The position numbers and the translations under genes were made by a program. The notes below the pieces were generated by a model. It saw only the letters and a list, made by a program, of their open reading frames with translations, ran no database searches and was not told the origin of the DNA. A stretch of DNA of 64,000 bases from Ixodes scapularis. Taxonomy: Eukaryota > Arthropoda > Arachnida > Ixodida > Ixodidae. Below are positions 55,839 through 64,000 of this stretch, one piece after another. The stretch is taken from NCBI RefSeq assembly GCF_016920785.2, contig NW_024609835.1:80094795-80158794 (forward strand), in the 5' to 3' direction. Each line of letters starts with the position of its first letter. The stretch's first letter is position 1.

Positions 55839-56667
55839 TAATTACAAAATGGCAAAAAAATCGAAATCCACAGAAGATATGTACACAAAAAGTTTCACCC
55901 ATGTTATAAATGCATTTGTCATTGTGACACTGATAGACGCATAACGAAAGTGTCACTTTCAATTTTTTCTAGACGTAAAATATCTCGTCGCGTACAAGCG
56001 CGAGTATGGTGTTACATTTGTATTTATAAAATGATACTGTAAAATCAGTACGCTTTCTCAAATAATTGTATTTCAGAAAAGTCTTTTATTTAAGAAAGAA
56101 GCCTAAAATGCGCTTTTTCGGGAAATCGGTCAAAGCTTTTCGAGTCACATTTGCTCTTTTAACTTCATATGTTTTCGGCGTCCTTTCGCTTGCAAGAAAT
56201 GTCGAGGTCTTGGACAGAATTGAAGCAATATTATATAATTTAACAGCAGGAAAAATAATGTATCGCCCGATATAACGGAAGCGCTAAATCAATGCTGAAG
56301 TAAACTTGTGAGTCCGTTGCGTGGTATTCCCTTTATTTAGAAAGTCACTCCTCTTTCGATAACACTCTATGCTTTTATCACTCAAGAGATTGACATTGGT
56401 AACTTCTGCGATGTTAGATTTGTTCTTTTACTTTAAAACTATAAATGATGAGCAGTTATGTAAATGCCTCAGCATAGACTTGATATTTAGTAAACTCAAT
56501 ATTTCAGATAGCTATTAAAGTATTCAAAATAGTATCATCTTGCCAACCCGTCTCACCTGTACTGCAAAAACAGGGGAGCATTCAAAACCAATAGTGCAAA
56601 AGGAATTACTGTAATTATACAGTGTTTATCCGGTTACTTTTGCTGAAATATCCAATATACGAGTATA

Positions 56668-58728
56668 CCCCTATTGAAAATATTTCTAAAGGGCCCGTCA
56701 GCCTTGAAGGATTATGGGACCTCACAGGCCTTCAAAACCCTTCAAAGATACCCTACAGAAAAACCCTTCAAGGATACCCCATAGAAAAACCCTTTAGCCC
56801 CACAGCCCTTCAACCCGTCAGGCCCTTTAGCCCATCAGCCCTTTAGACGCCCAAATGACTGTGAACCATAGACAAAAATGCAGGTCAAAACACTGAAAAT
56901 TTATTGCCGACATTTAGTTTTACATGCATATTAGAACTCAAAAAGCAACGCTTGTTCAAACCCGGCGCAAGGAGCTGTAGACGAAAGGGATCACATCAAA
57001 CAGGGACAACTGACATCATTATTACAAAGGAAAATACCTTTCAAAGTACTCACAATGCCGCTGGGTATATTCCTGATGTACGGTAGTTCAGCTAATAAAA
57101 CAGAGCAGGTGCACCTCACGGACACATACACAGTCGGTCAGCACGTTTAGCGAAAACCACGAACTCGTAAGCAGCACCCGCCGCCGTTGAGAAATCCCGA
57201 GCACAGTCACGGTTTCGTCCATGATGACATCGCGCCGGAGTCTTCGACGTATTTTTCGCTCGCTGGTCTGAAGTCGGACGGACGAAGAGGCGCAAGGAAC
57301 AAGTCCGGACAGCGGCCGTCATCCACTGTCTCAACACCCACAGTGGCATAATCTTGGTGCACAGGCACAACATGCGGTGGGACGCTGACCCCGACTGCCA
57401 GGCTTTGCAGCGAGTAAGCCGACACCGGCCACCATCTCCTTGAATGCGCTGAACACAATGGCGCTCGAGCGGTGCTGAAGGCGGCCTGCGCCGAACTATG
57501 GTTCACCTGCGGTACCAAGAAAGAAACTGCACGGATCAAAACAGACCAAGGGGCGAGCCCTCAAAACCATGCATGCTCACCTTCCTGGAGGAAATTGGTC
57601 CGCTCCAAACATCCCGGCTCGTGGGATAACCGGAACCGCACACGAGCAGAGAGAAAATGGCTATGGCCTCCCCCGCTTGCACACAGCACCCTCCTCCCCC
57701 CGACCGCTGGCCTGGCAGCCCTGCACCCTCTCCCCATCGCCGGGCGGAGAGAGGCGATTGCTTTTTGGGGAGTCCCCCGTGGGGGGACCGGTTCCCGGAA
57801 CAAGTCGCTCCCGCGTTCGTCCCTGTTCCTGGAAAGCGCGCACTGCTCTCGGCTTGTTCTTTTTTTTTTTTTTCTTTCTTCCTTGTTTTTTTTTTTTTTA
57901 TACATGGCTGCACGTAGTTTGCCTTCATGTGCGCTTTGCTTAGGGTGGAGACATCTGGACATTTTGTCTCACACTTTTATTTTTATTTTTTGTTCAGAAG
58001 CGCGTGAAAGAACGTGTCCCTGCACGCGCTCGTGGCGCTGACTGTGCTACGGCGACATTTTGTTGTCGTCGATTTCTTTGTATTTTAGCCGTGAGCGCGT
58101 GCTGTCGGCATCGGGTACTACAATGGGTGGCATCACCCTAAACCGAAGGACATTGAGGCACCCTAGCTGCACGTATTTCGCCACGAGCGGACAGGATTGC
58201 GTTGGCCTCAAAACGCCGCTCGGCCAACACCACTCGGCCCGCGGCTCGTCAATTCTCCACATGGGCCGTCGCCCTCAGTAGCCTCTTTCGCGACCGAACA
58301 CCCGGGCAGTGACAGACGGGTCCAGGAGCCCACTCGTATTTGATAGAAGAGCAGTAATAAAAATCTGACCGTGCTCACACACGATCGGCATTCTCCAAAT
58401 ACTTATTTTTCCCCCGTAGTGTACAATAAGCAGCTACGTTCATTAATTCTGCGAAATGTGTTTTTTCCACCTGGGCCGGCCCACACAGCCATATCAAGAG
58501 GCCTGAAGGTTTTCCCGACCCCACTAGAAAAGTTCTTGACAGGCTTTCAGACATTTCAAGGCATCGTAAAGGGGACTTCAGACATTTCAGGAGGGCCTCT
58601 GACGGGGCCAGTGAACCCACCAGGAAATATCGGTGCCCCCGTCAAACATCTCAGAAATTCCTGAAGTCCCCTTCACACCCTTTAAAAAAATCCTGAAGTC
58701 CCATCAGAGCGATTTTCAATAGGGACGG
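56668..58728. mobile_element. Candidate 2-kb TIR element with subterminal repeats
   Basis: CCCTATTGAAAAT near 56669 faces ATTTTCAATAGGG at 58713-58725. Next to each end lie short repeats: CCCTTCAAGGAT/CCCTTTAGCCC on the left (56690-56850) and CTTCAGACATTTCAGG/CCTGAAGTCCC on the right (58500-58710). The middle (57080-58330) is GC-rich with open frames on both strands but no recognised transposase. No target duplication was found. It lies in the first coding intron of the secreted gene. Confidence 0.5.
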
Positions 58729-58809
58729 TCCTTAAGTAATTAGAAACATTTGCAATTAAAATGACAAGGTACAATAACATAAATGTTTTTTTTTCTTCTT
58801 GAAATGCAG

Positions 58810-58996
58810 TGCTTTCGCCACCAGTCCTGTCAAGTGTGATAGTTCAAAATGTGACGCAGCGGCCTGCAAGAAACCGGACTGCAAATGCGGAACCCACAAG
58901 GACGCTTGTGACTGCTGCGAAGTCTGCTACAAGGTGAAAGGAAAGGGGAAAACTCTGACAATAGGAAGTCTTGAAATAGGGGACGCCGACGCATAG
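58810..58996 (+). CDS. Secreted cysteine-rich protein, IGFBP-like exon
   Basis: After the acceptor GAAATGCAG the frame carries nine Cys, including CDSSKC, CKKPDCKCG and the CDCCEVCYK block typical of the IGFBP N-terminal fold (CGCCxVC). Two outcomes are possible. Reading on gives a basic tail and TAG at 58994, a 78-residue protein with an odd number of Cys. Splicing at GTGAAA (58934) ends the exon at AAG 58933 in phase 0 and joins to 61235, giving 107 residues and 14 Cys. The second fits single-IGFBP-domain secreted proteins of arachnids better, because the domain normally continues after CCxVC with four further Cys. Likely an extracellular, disulfide-rich protein of haemolymph or saliva; the precise role is unknown. 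Confidence 0.72.
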
Positions 58997-59145
58997 GGCC
59001 CCCCAAACAGCTTGGGACTTAGCAACGGGCATGCGCAGAACTACAGCGCTTGCGCATTGGGATGTTTCAAGCTGTTTAGGGGTACCCAAAGTGTTGGGGC
59101 CCCTATTCCAACACTCTCTATTATCGGCATCTCCTTCTAGATGCC

Positions 59146-59373
59146 ACAAACCACTTTAAAAAACAGTCAGTGTGCAGGCGAGCTGCTGGATGTAGATCAT
59201 GATGTAGAAAACCCGAGACTGTGGTACAAGCTGGGAAACTTGGTCGAGGAAGAAAGACAGGGGAAAAGAACGTCTTAAAGAGACTCTCTTTTCCCCCGTC
59301 TTTCTTCTTCGACCAAGTTTCCCAGCTTTTAACACAGTCTCGGGTTTTCTACATCATGATCAACAAACCACTT
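59146..59373 (-). mobile_element. Hairpin retroposon, copy C
   Basis: A 206-bp insertion (59157-59362) between exact copies of ACAAACCACTT. Arms about 59195-59276 and 59280-59361 pair with a few mismatches. In reverse orientation the tag reads CCAGCAGCTCGCCTGCACAC and then TGACTGTTTTTT up to the duplication. CCCGAGACTGTG lies at the arm base and AACGTCTT near the loop, as in copy B. It sits in the intron between the last two coding exons of the secreted gene. Confidence 0.85.
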
Positions 59374-59989
59374 GCTGGGCATCACTAGAACGCTCTGAAT
59401 TTGTCCCGTATGTGTAATATTTATAGCGCATGCGACGTTTTACTTTGATAGCCGACATTGGCAAGGTATCACAGTGGATCCCGTGTGTGTTTTGTGTGCA
59501 GCGTGGCCCGCCAAAGCTAGCGAAAACATTTATCAGCTAAATTCAGCGGGATCATTTTCCCACCAAATTTAGCGAGGAAATTCGGTGCTAAATTTAGCGA
59601 GAAGTTAGTGTCACGTGGCGTCATGGTGACTCGTAACGTCACACTCTCACGTGGTATTATGGCGTCACGTGACGCTACAGTGATCACCACATGATCACCG
59701 TACGAAATTTTTTTTGGAAGGTTCAGACACTAAATTTAAATGCGGTCATTAAATCTCTGCAAATCAGCGTGCAGCGCATCGTCGGTTGCCGCATTTCGTT
59801 TATGGGACACGGCAAAGAACGCCATATTTTTACCGCATCCTAAAAACACTTCACTTCAGGGTGTCCGTTTTAACGCGTTAACATTAGAACACCCGTTTTC
59901 ACGAAAACCCACCGGTGTCAGTCCGTGCGTCGGTTTGTCAGCGCCATGGAGGAAGTCGTGCGGAGAGAGGGGTTGTGAGGTGGTATCTT

Positions 59990-60225
59990 GACAGCCTCAC
60001 ACCTCCTAGAAAACAAAGCCGTAGTGCTGAATAAGACGGCGTCATCAGAGAAGGCTAACGCTGGGCACAAATTGGACACGACGACTGCGTCAGTGTTTGG
60101 CCCAAACCTGAGTCAAACACGAGCGCTAGCGCAGCACTGGTTTACAATCTGTGTCCAGCATTGACCTTCACTGATCACGCCATCTGATTCAGTGCAACGG
60201 CTTTGTTACCTAAGAGGTGTTGGTC
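59990..60225. mobile_element. MITE in intron
   Basis: Inverted ends ACACCTCCTAGAAAACAAAG on the left and CTTTGTTACCTAAGAGGTGT on the right, continuing inward for about 60 bp (AGCCGTAGTGCTGAATAAGA against its complement). No coding content; target duplication unclear. Confidence 0.65.
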
Positions 60226-60605
60226 GAAGGCGGGGAATGGGTGATGCATGCTGACGTCAGCGCTTCGGACCAATACGAGCGTCACACAGCTGACGCGGAG
60301 CCGGAGTCAAGCAGGCGCCGCGCCGCATTGGATGTGGTTCTTTCCGCGAGTGTTACGGCTGACCGTATCCAAGAGCGATGCCGGAGAAAGCCGGAACAAC
60401 GGGTCGGCGACGTCAGGCCGAGACAGAGGAATAGCGTAAGCGTTGTTCGTCTGCTGCCGTAGAGGCAGCAGGCAAACTATCATCATATTTTAAAAGGGGT
60501 TATAAAGAGCCACTGCCAACGTATTTTTATCGACTAAATCGCATTGATCGTTGAACGTTGTTTTTTGTTCGGTTTAGTTAATCACAATTTTGAAGACATA
60601 TTCGC

Positions 60606-60725
60606 ACGGCTGCATCTATAGATGCAGCGTGCGCCTGACATGCAGGCACACGGCTGCATCACACTTAGTACGCCCTTAATCTGTTATCGATTAAGGGCGT
60701 ATATGCTGCATGTCAGCAGACGCCC
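60606..60725. repeat. Cluster of nested hairpins
   Basis: GCTGCATCTATAGATGCAGC (about 60610) is a perfect 20-bp palindrome. CTGACATGCAG faces CTGCATGTCAG, and between them ACGCCCTTAATC faces GATTAAGGGCGT. The outer and inner pairs could form one long stem. Confidence 0.75.
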
Positions 60726-60887
60726 TTATATCAGGTTTCGCCTATAGTTACCGAAAGTTTAAGGAGCGCAGGACGTGGCGAGTACCGAGCATATTAGTGT
60801 CGCCCCTCAGCCAATGAGAGTGCGGCGTTAGTCGCCAAAACGCACGACCAATCACCAATGCGGAGCGCAAGTTCGTCTTGCGACGGT

Positions 60888-61028
60888 TGCACTGACGTCA
60901 GAACGCCGAGCTCTGATCGGCTCTGAGGAGGGAAGAGTGGCTAGGCCTCAACGCTTGCTGCCTTGAGGTCTATCCCCCCTAATTCCAATAAGAGCCAATC
61001 AGAGCTTGGCTTCTGATGTCAGCGCAAC
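60888..61028. mobile_element. Short MITE with 40-bp inverted ends
   Basis: GTTGCACTGACGTCAGAA and GAGCTCTGATCGGCTCT on the left are mirrored on the right by AGAGCCAATCAGAGCTTGGC and TTCTGATGTCAGCGCAAC. CCAAT-type strings in and beside it (60813, 60849, 60995) may be fortuitous. Confidence 0.6.
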
Positions 61029-61234
61029 TAGTGCTCAAAAGGGAGACGAACTAGTTCTCGGCATACCGAAGCTCACGCTCTCCGTCTGTACATTCGCATT
61101 TTTAGGTTGACACATTGCATTGCAGCAAGCTGCCAGCCTCAACTCAGTCAAAATGCGTCAAAGCACCTGCTTACGAAGTCCCAGATCATAAACGTAAAAG
61201 GTGAACATGCTTTTCCTTTAATCGTCGTATGCAG

Positions 61235-61384
61235 TGCCCAGGAGAGCAGTGCGTCCCTCTGTTCCAAGACAAATGTTCTGGCACCAACCACTGCGAACTA
61301 GAGGCCGGAGCAGCTATCATCACCGGTGCCCGGGGAATCTGTACCGCGAAGAAGGCCCTCTTTGACACCGAGCATCACGGGTAA
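61235..61384 (+). CDS. Secreted cysteine-rich protein, last exon
   Basis: After the acceptor TCGTATGCAG the frame is open for 49 codons to TAA 61382. It reads CPGEQCVPLFQDKCSGTNHC near its start and contains five Cys. Phase 0 at the start equals the phase left by a splice at 58933, so the joined domain reads through CDCCEVCYK into CPGEQC. AATAAA follows at 61547. The ordinary GC content of this exon against AT-rich flanks supports it as coding. It could alternatively end a different upstream transcript. Confidence 0.65.
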   Translation, partial: CPGEQCVPLFQDKCSGTNHCELEAGAAIITGARGICTAKKALFDTEHHG

Positions 61385-61546
61385 AACAGCCGCCTGTTTG
61401 TGAATGTCAGCCCCCTTCTGCGAGACTGTGATTACTTTTTAACGTATATTTTGTCACCTCCAAACCTTGTGCAGGCCCGTGAAAATATATTTAACTAAGT
61501 TATGCATTTATCTCGGGCTGAGTGCCAATGATTGCCTGTATTATAA

Positions 61547-61552
61547 AATAAA
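61547..61552 (+). terminator. Polyadenylation signal
   Basis: AATAAA in TTATAAAATAAAGATG, about 160 bp after the stop of the last exon of the secreted gene. Confidence 0.65.
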
Positions 61553-61569
61553 GATGTATAGTTTCAAAC

Positions 61570-62700
61570 AGTTTTATAGGTGAATGAGTTATTCTCTGGT
61601 TCTTTGGTACTCACAAAACTTTGATAGGAACAAGCATGCTTACCATACTCACTTCTACAGGAAATAATCGTGGCATTTAGTCGACTATACACTAAGAGGT
61701 TATGGCTATCATATTTTAGAGCATCTTTGAAGTATTCGAGGCGTGTAGTCATGTTGCAATTAACAGCGCAAGATTACCAAATAACAAAACATTAATCGCA
61801 AAGACGTCAGCTACTTTTGCTAACATGGTTATCACAGCATTCACGCGTTAATGCTTTGGTGATATATTGATTCTACCTTCCGAACTCAGTCCGCAATTTG
61901 CTTACATCTGAGGTACGCTCATTTCCGGCCGTTCATGTAGAACTCTAAAGTTACACATAAAAATCCTTATGTTTTAACCAGGCCGATTTCTTCATTTGTT
62001 TGAAGTGATGACAGTATTTGGACAATAATTATTGCAAAATTCAGAGCTGAACAATCTTCATCGGATGTGTGTAAGAAATACCTGGGCTAGCTATCATTTA
62101 CAATCTACATATACACTATTACAGACATTTCTGATGCCAGAGCAGCGTGTGAATAATGACCTGTTTTCACGTACCCAGCACACCTATAACTTGTGGCATA
62201 CAGCTCCGGAGACGCAAAACGAAAATAATGAGAACATTGCAACATTCGAAAATCGTGGCAAATGATTTCGAAGTGTGAGCCACAAAGGAAAATTTACTGC
62301 ACGGAAATCCTAACACTCCTAGCAACGAAGGCGTATCTCTTACTTTCGCGCGGTAAATCCAGTGTTTGGCTCGCGTTTTCCACTTTTCGATTTCTGTATT
62401 GCTATCTGTTTTCTTAGGCATACGTGCTTACCCTTCTCAAGCCACATATTCACATAAAACAAGGCTGGTTCTCTGTTTATGTAGGTTTGATAAGGACTCT
62501 AATTTCCGGCGTTTTAAAATAAACTGAAAAAAAGGAACACTGCTGAGAGCAAAAGAAGAGTGCTAGGTCGTTTCTCAGGCGCCCCCTTATATTCGCAAGG
62601 TTGTGTTGCGATGCTAGGAATTCCGGTTACTTATTCTTAGTTGAAAACAAGTTCGATGACAAATCCAAATGTAACGTTCGAAGCATTGTTTGGAACTCAA
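61570..62700. other. Unassigned DNA
   Basis: No gene or element recognised between the secreted gene and the LINE at the end of the window. Confidence 0.35.
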
Positions 62701-64000
62701 AACTAGGGAAGTATTCACTTGGTTTGCGGTGAACCATTACGTGATGTTACGAAGTACTTAACCTGCTCGGACTGCGGCTATGGTTACCATGTGGGAACTT
62801 GTTCAGGTGAGAATACTTCAAAGGACAAACATAAGAATTCCACAAATATTACATGGAAATGCCAGACATGCCTCACCGCGAAAAGCCGAGGTGTTCAAAA
62901 CCCCGAGAAACAGAAGCCTGAACAAGAGCCCCAGCTTATGCAAGAGCTAGCGGCTATCAACAACAGGCTCGCTGCAATCATGACGATTCATGCAAAGGTT
63001 GAATCTCTAATGTCAATCAAAGACACCGTTGATCAGATCGAAAAATCGGTAAAACAGATGTCAAATTAGTACGATGAAGTTTTAAAGGGAATAAAAAGCA
63101 GTCACAAGAAATAACCCACCTGAAGAAACGGATGGAAAAAATTGAGGAAAACAAAGGCAGTGAAGAAATCCGCACGCTGAAAAAACAAGTCAACAGTCTA
63201 GAACAGTACTCGAGACGACAAAACCTGGAGATCCATAATATATCACAAAGCGCAATTGAGAACATCCTTAGTAAATTAAATGACCTCGCTGAAAAGCTAG
63301 AGCTTCCAGAGCTAACCGAGAGGGATGTGGAGGGCTTCCACAGACTTCCAGCAAAAACGGGTAAAGTTCCAGCTGTGTTGGTTCGCTTCGTATCACGATT
63401 AACTCGAGACCTATGGCTTGAAAAAAGGCACTACCTAAAAGAAACCCGGTCGAATATCTCGTTTCTTGACAATCTGTCTGCCACGAACAAGAAGATTCTT
63501 TGGTTGCAGAAGGGAAAAGCTTAAGAAAAATGATATCAGTTTTCATGACAGAAAAATGGTAACTTGTTCGCGAGAAAGAAAACAGGTGACCGTGTTATAA
63601 AGATCGAATGCGAGGCCGACCTTGATGTGTAAACAGCCCGATGACTGCGGAAAAAATTCTTGTTTTGTTTCCCGTTTCTAATGGCGGACAATTATCACGA
63701 TCCAGCATCTTTTTCTCATCTCGCACGAGAATGTCTTAATTGTAACAAAAATGCGTTATAATTTTTTCACTTAAATGCTAGAAGTCTTGGTAATAAACAC
63801 GATGACACTGATATGTTTTTAACTCCTTAAATTTCACGTTTGATATCTTAGCATTCACCGAAACGTGGTTTACGAGCAGAGAGGACGTTATTTTTTCCCC
63901 AGGCTATAACAGTGAGGGAATATATCGAAGTGATAAGAGGGGCGGGGGGATCGCTATCTATTTTCGTGATCATCTCAATTATGAAGTATTGTCTGAACTG
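62701..64000 (+). mobile_element. CR1/L2-like LINE, 5' part, runs off the window
   Basis: ORF1 then the start of ORF2. ORF1 (62719-63524) begins with a PHD-like finger: CGEPLRDVTKYLTCSDCGYG, YHVGTC and WKCQTC. It then has a long coiled-coil region (LAAINNRLAAIM, EEIRTLKKQVNSLEQYSRRQ) and a C-terminal nucleic-acid-binding part (ERDVEGFHRLPAKTGKVPAV). A TAG at 63067 and a frame change before 63132 break it. ORF2 starts near 63766 with LNARSLGNK and continues FDILAFTETWFTSRED and RSDKRGGGIAIYF, the endonuclease N-terminus with its catalytic Glu in ETW; a frame change separates these two pieces. Autonomous activity is lost. Confidence 0.82.

Noticed and set aside
57207..58041. Overlapping 86-189 codon frames on both strands around 57.2-58.0 kb
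   Set aside because: GC-rich interior of the candidate TIR element; no motif recognised and both strands are equally open, so no gene is called.

Overview
The window looks like a piece of an arachnid nuclear genome, most likely a tick. The reasons are spliced genes with GT/AG introns and AATAAA signals, a very dense and nested load of class I and class II transposons, LINE 3' ends of the kind common in tick assemblies, a DUF4806-type gene remnant, and a small secreted cysteine-rich IGFBP-like gene. I see no bacterial operons, rRNA, tRNA or CRISPR array. Species is not determinable from the sequence alone.

Layout. 1-8 kb: a TTAA-flanked MITE, then a minus-strand non-LTR retrotransposon (LINE) split in its reverse transcriptase by an apparently intact, intron-containing Mutator-like element (MULE, 3451-7108). 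That MULE itself carries a palindromic MITE, so this is a three-level nest with a readable insertion order. 8-14 kb: a dispersed repeat with an inverted partner at 25 kb, a transposase-like gene interrupted by one in-frame TAG (about 10.1-12.3 kb), a 61-bp satellite-like array and a cluster of palindromes. 14-25 kb: a Harbinger-like fragment, a hairpin retroposon, CpG/G-run rich DNA, a Stowaway-like MITE, and a multi-exon DUF4806 gene remnant with several frame breaks (18.8-24.0 kb). 25-36 kb: repeats and three LINE fragments plus a hAT-type MITE. 36-41 kb: gene-poor AT-rich DNA. 41-43.6 kb: a decayed Ty3/gypsy element. 44-51 kb: hAT-like, fold-back and long-TIR elements. 51-61.6 kb: the one plausible ordinary host gene, a secreted cysteine-rich protein with three coding exons, whose introns are full of small inverted-repeat elements. 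62.7-64 kb: the 5' part of a CR1/L2-like LINE running off the end.

Most striking is a set of three short retroposon-like insertions (about 16.2, 45.8 and 59.3 kb). Each has its own 10-11 bp target duplication, a long hairpin whose two arms match each other although the stems differ between copies, and a shared end tag. I do not recognise this family. Other structural points are a fold-back element built of degenerate 15-bp repeats (45.06-46.34 kb), elements sharing a head CCAGGTAGCACA followed by different tandem-repeat bodies, and three repeat pairs arranged as nested inverted pairs across 1.5-26.3 kb. All identifications are from reading motifs; no database search was run.
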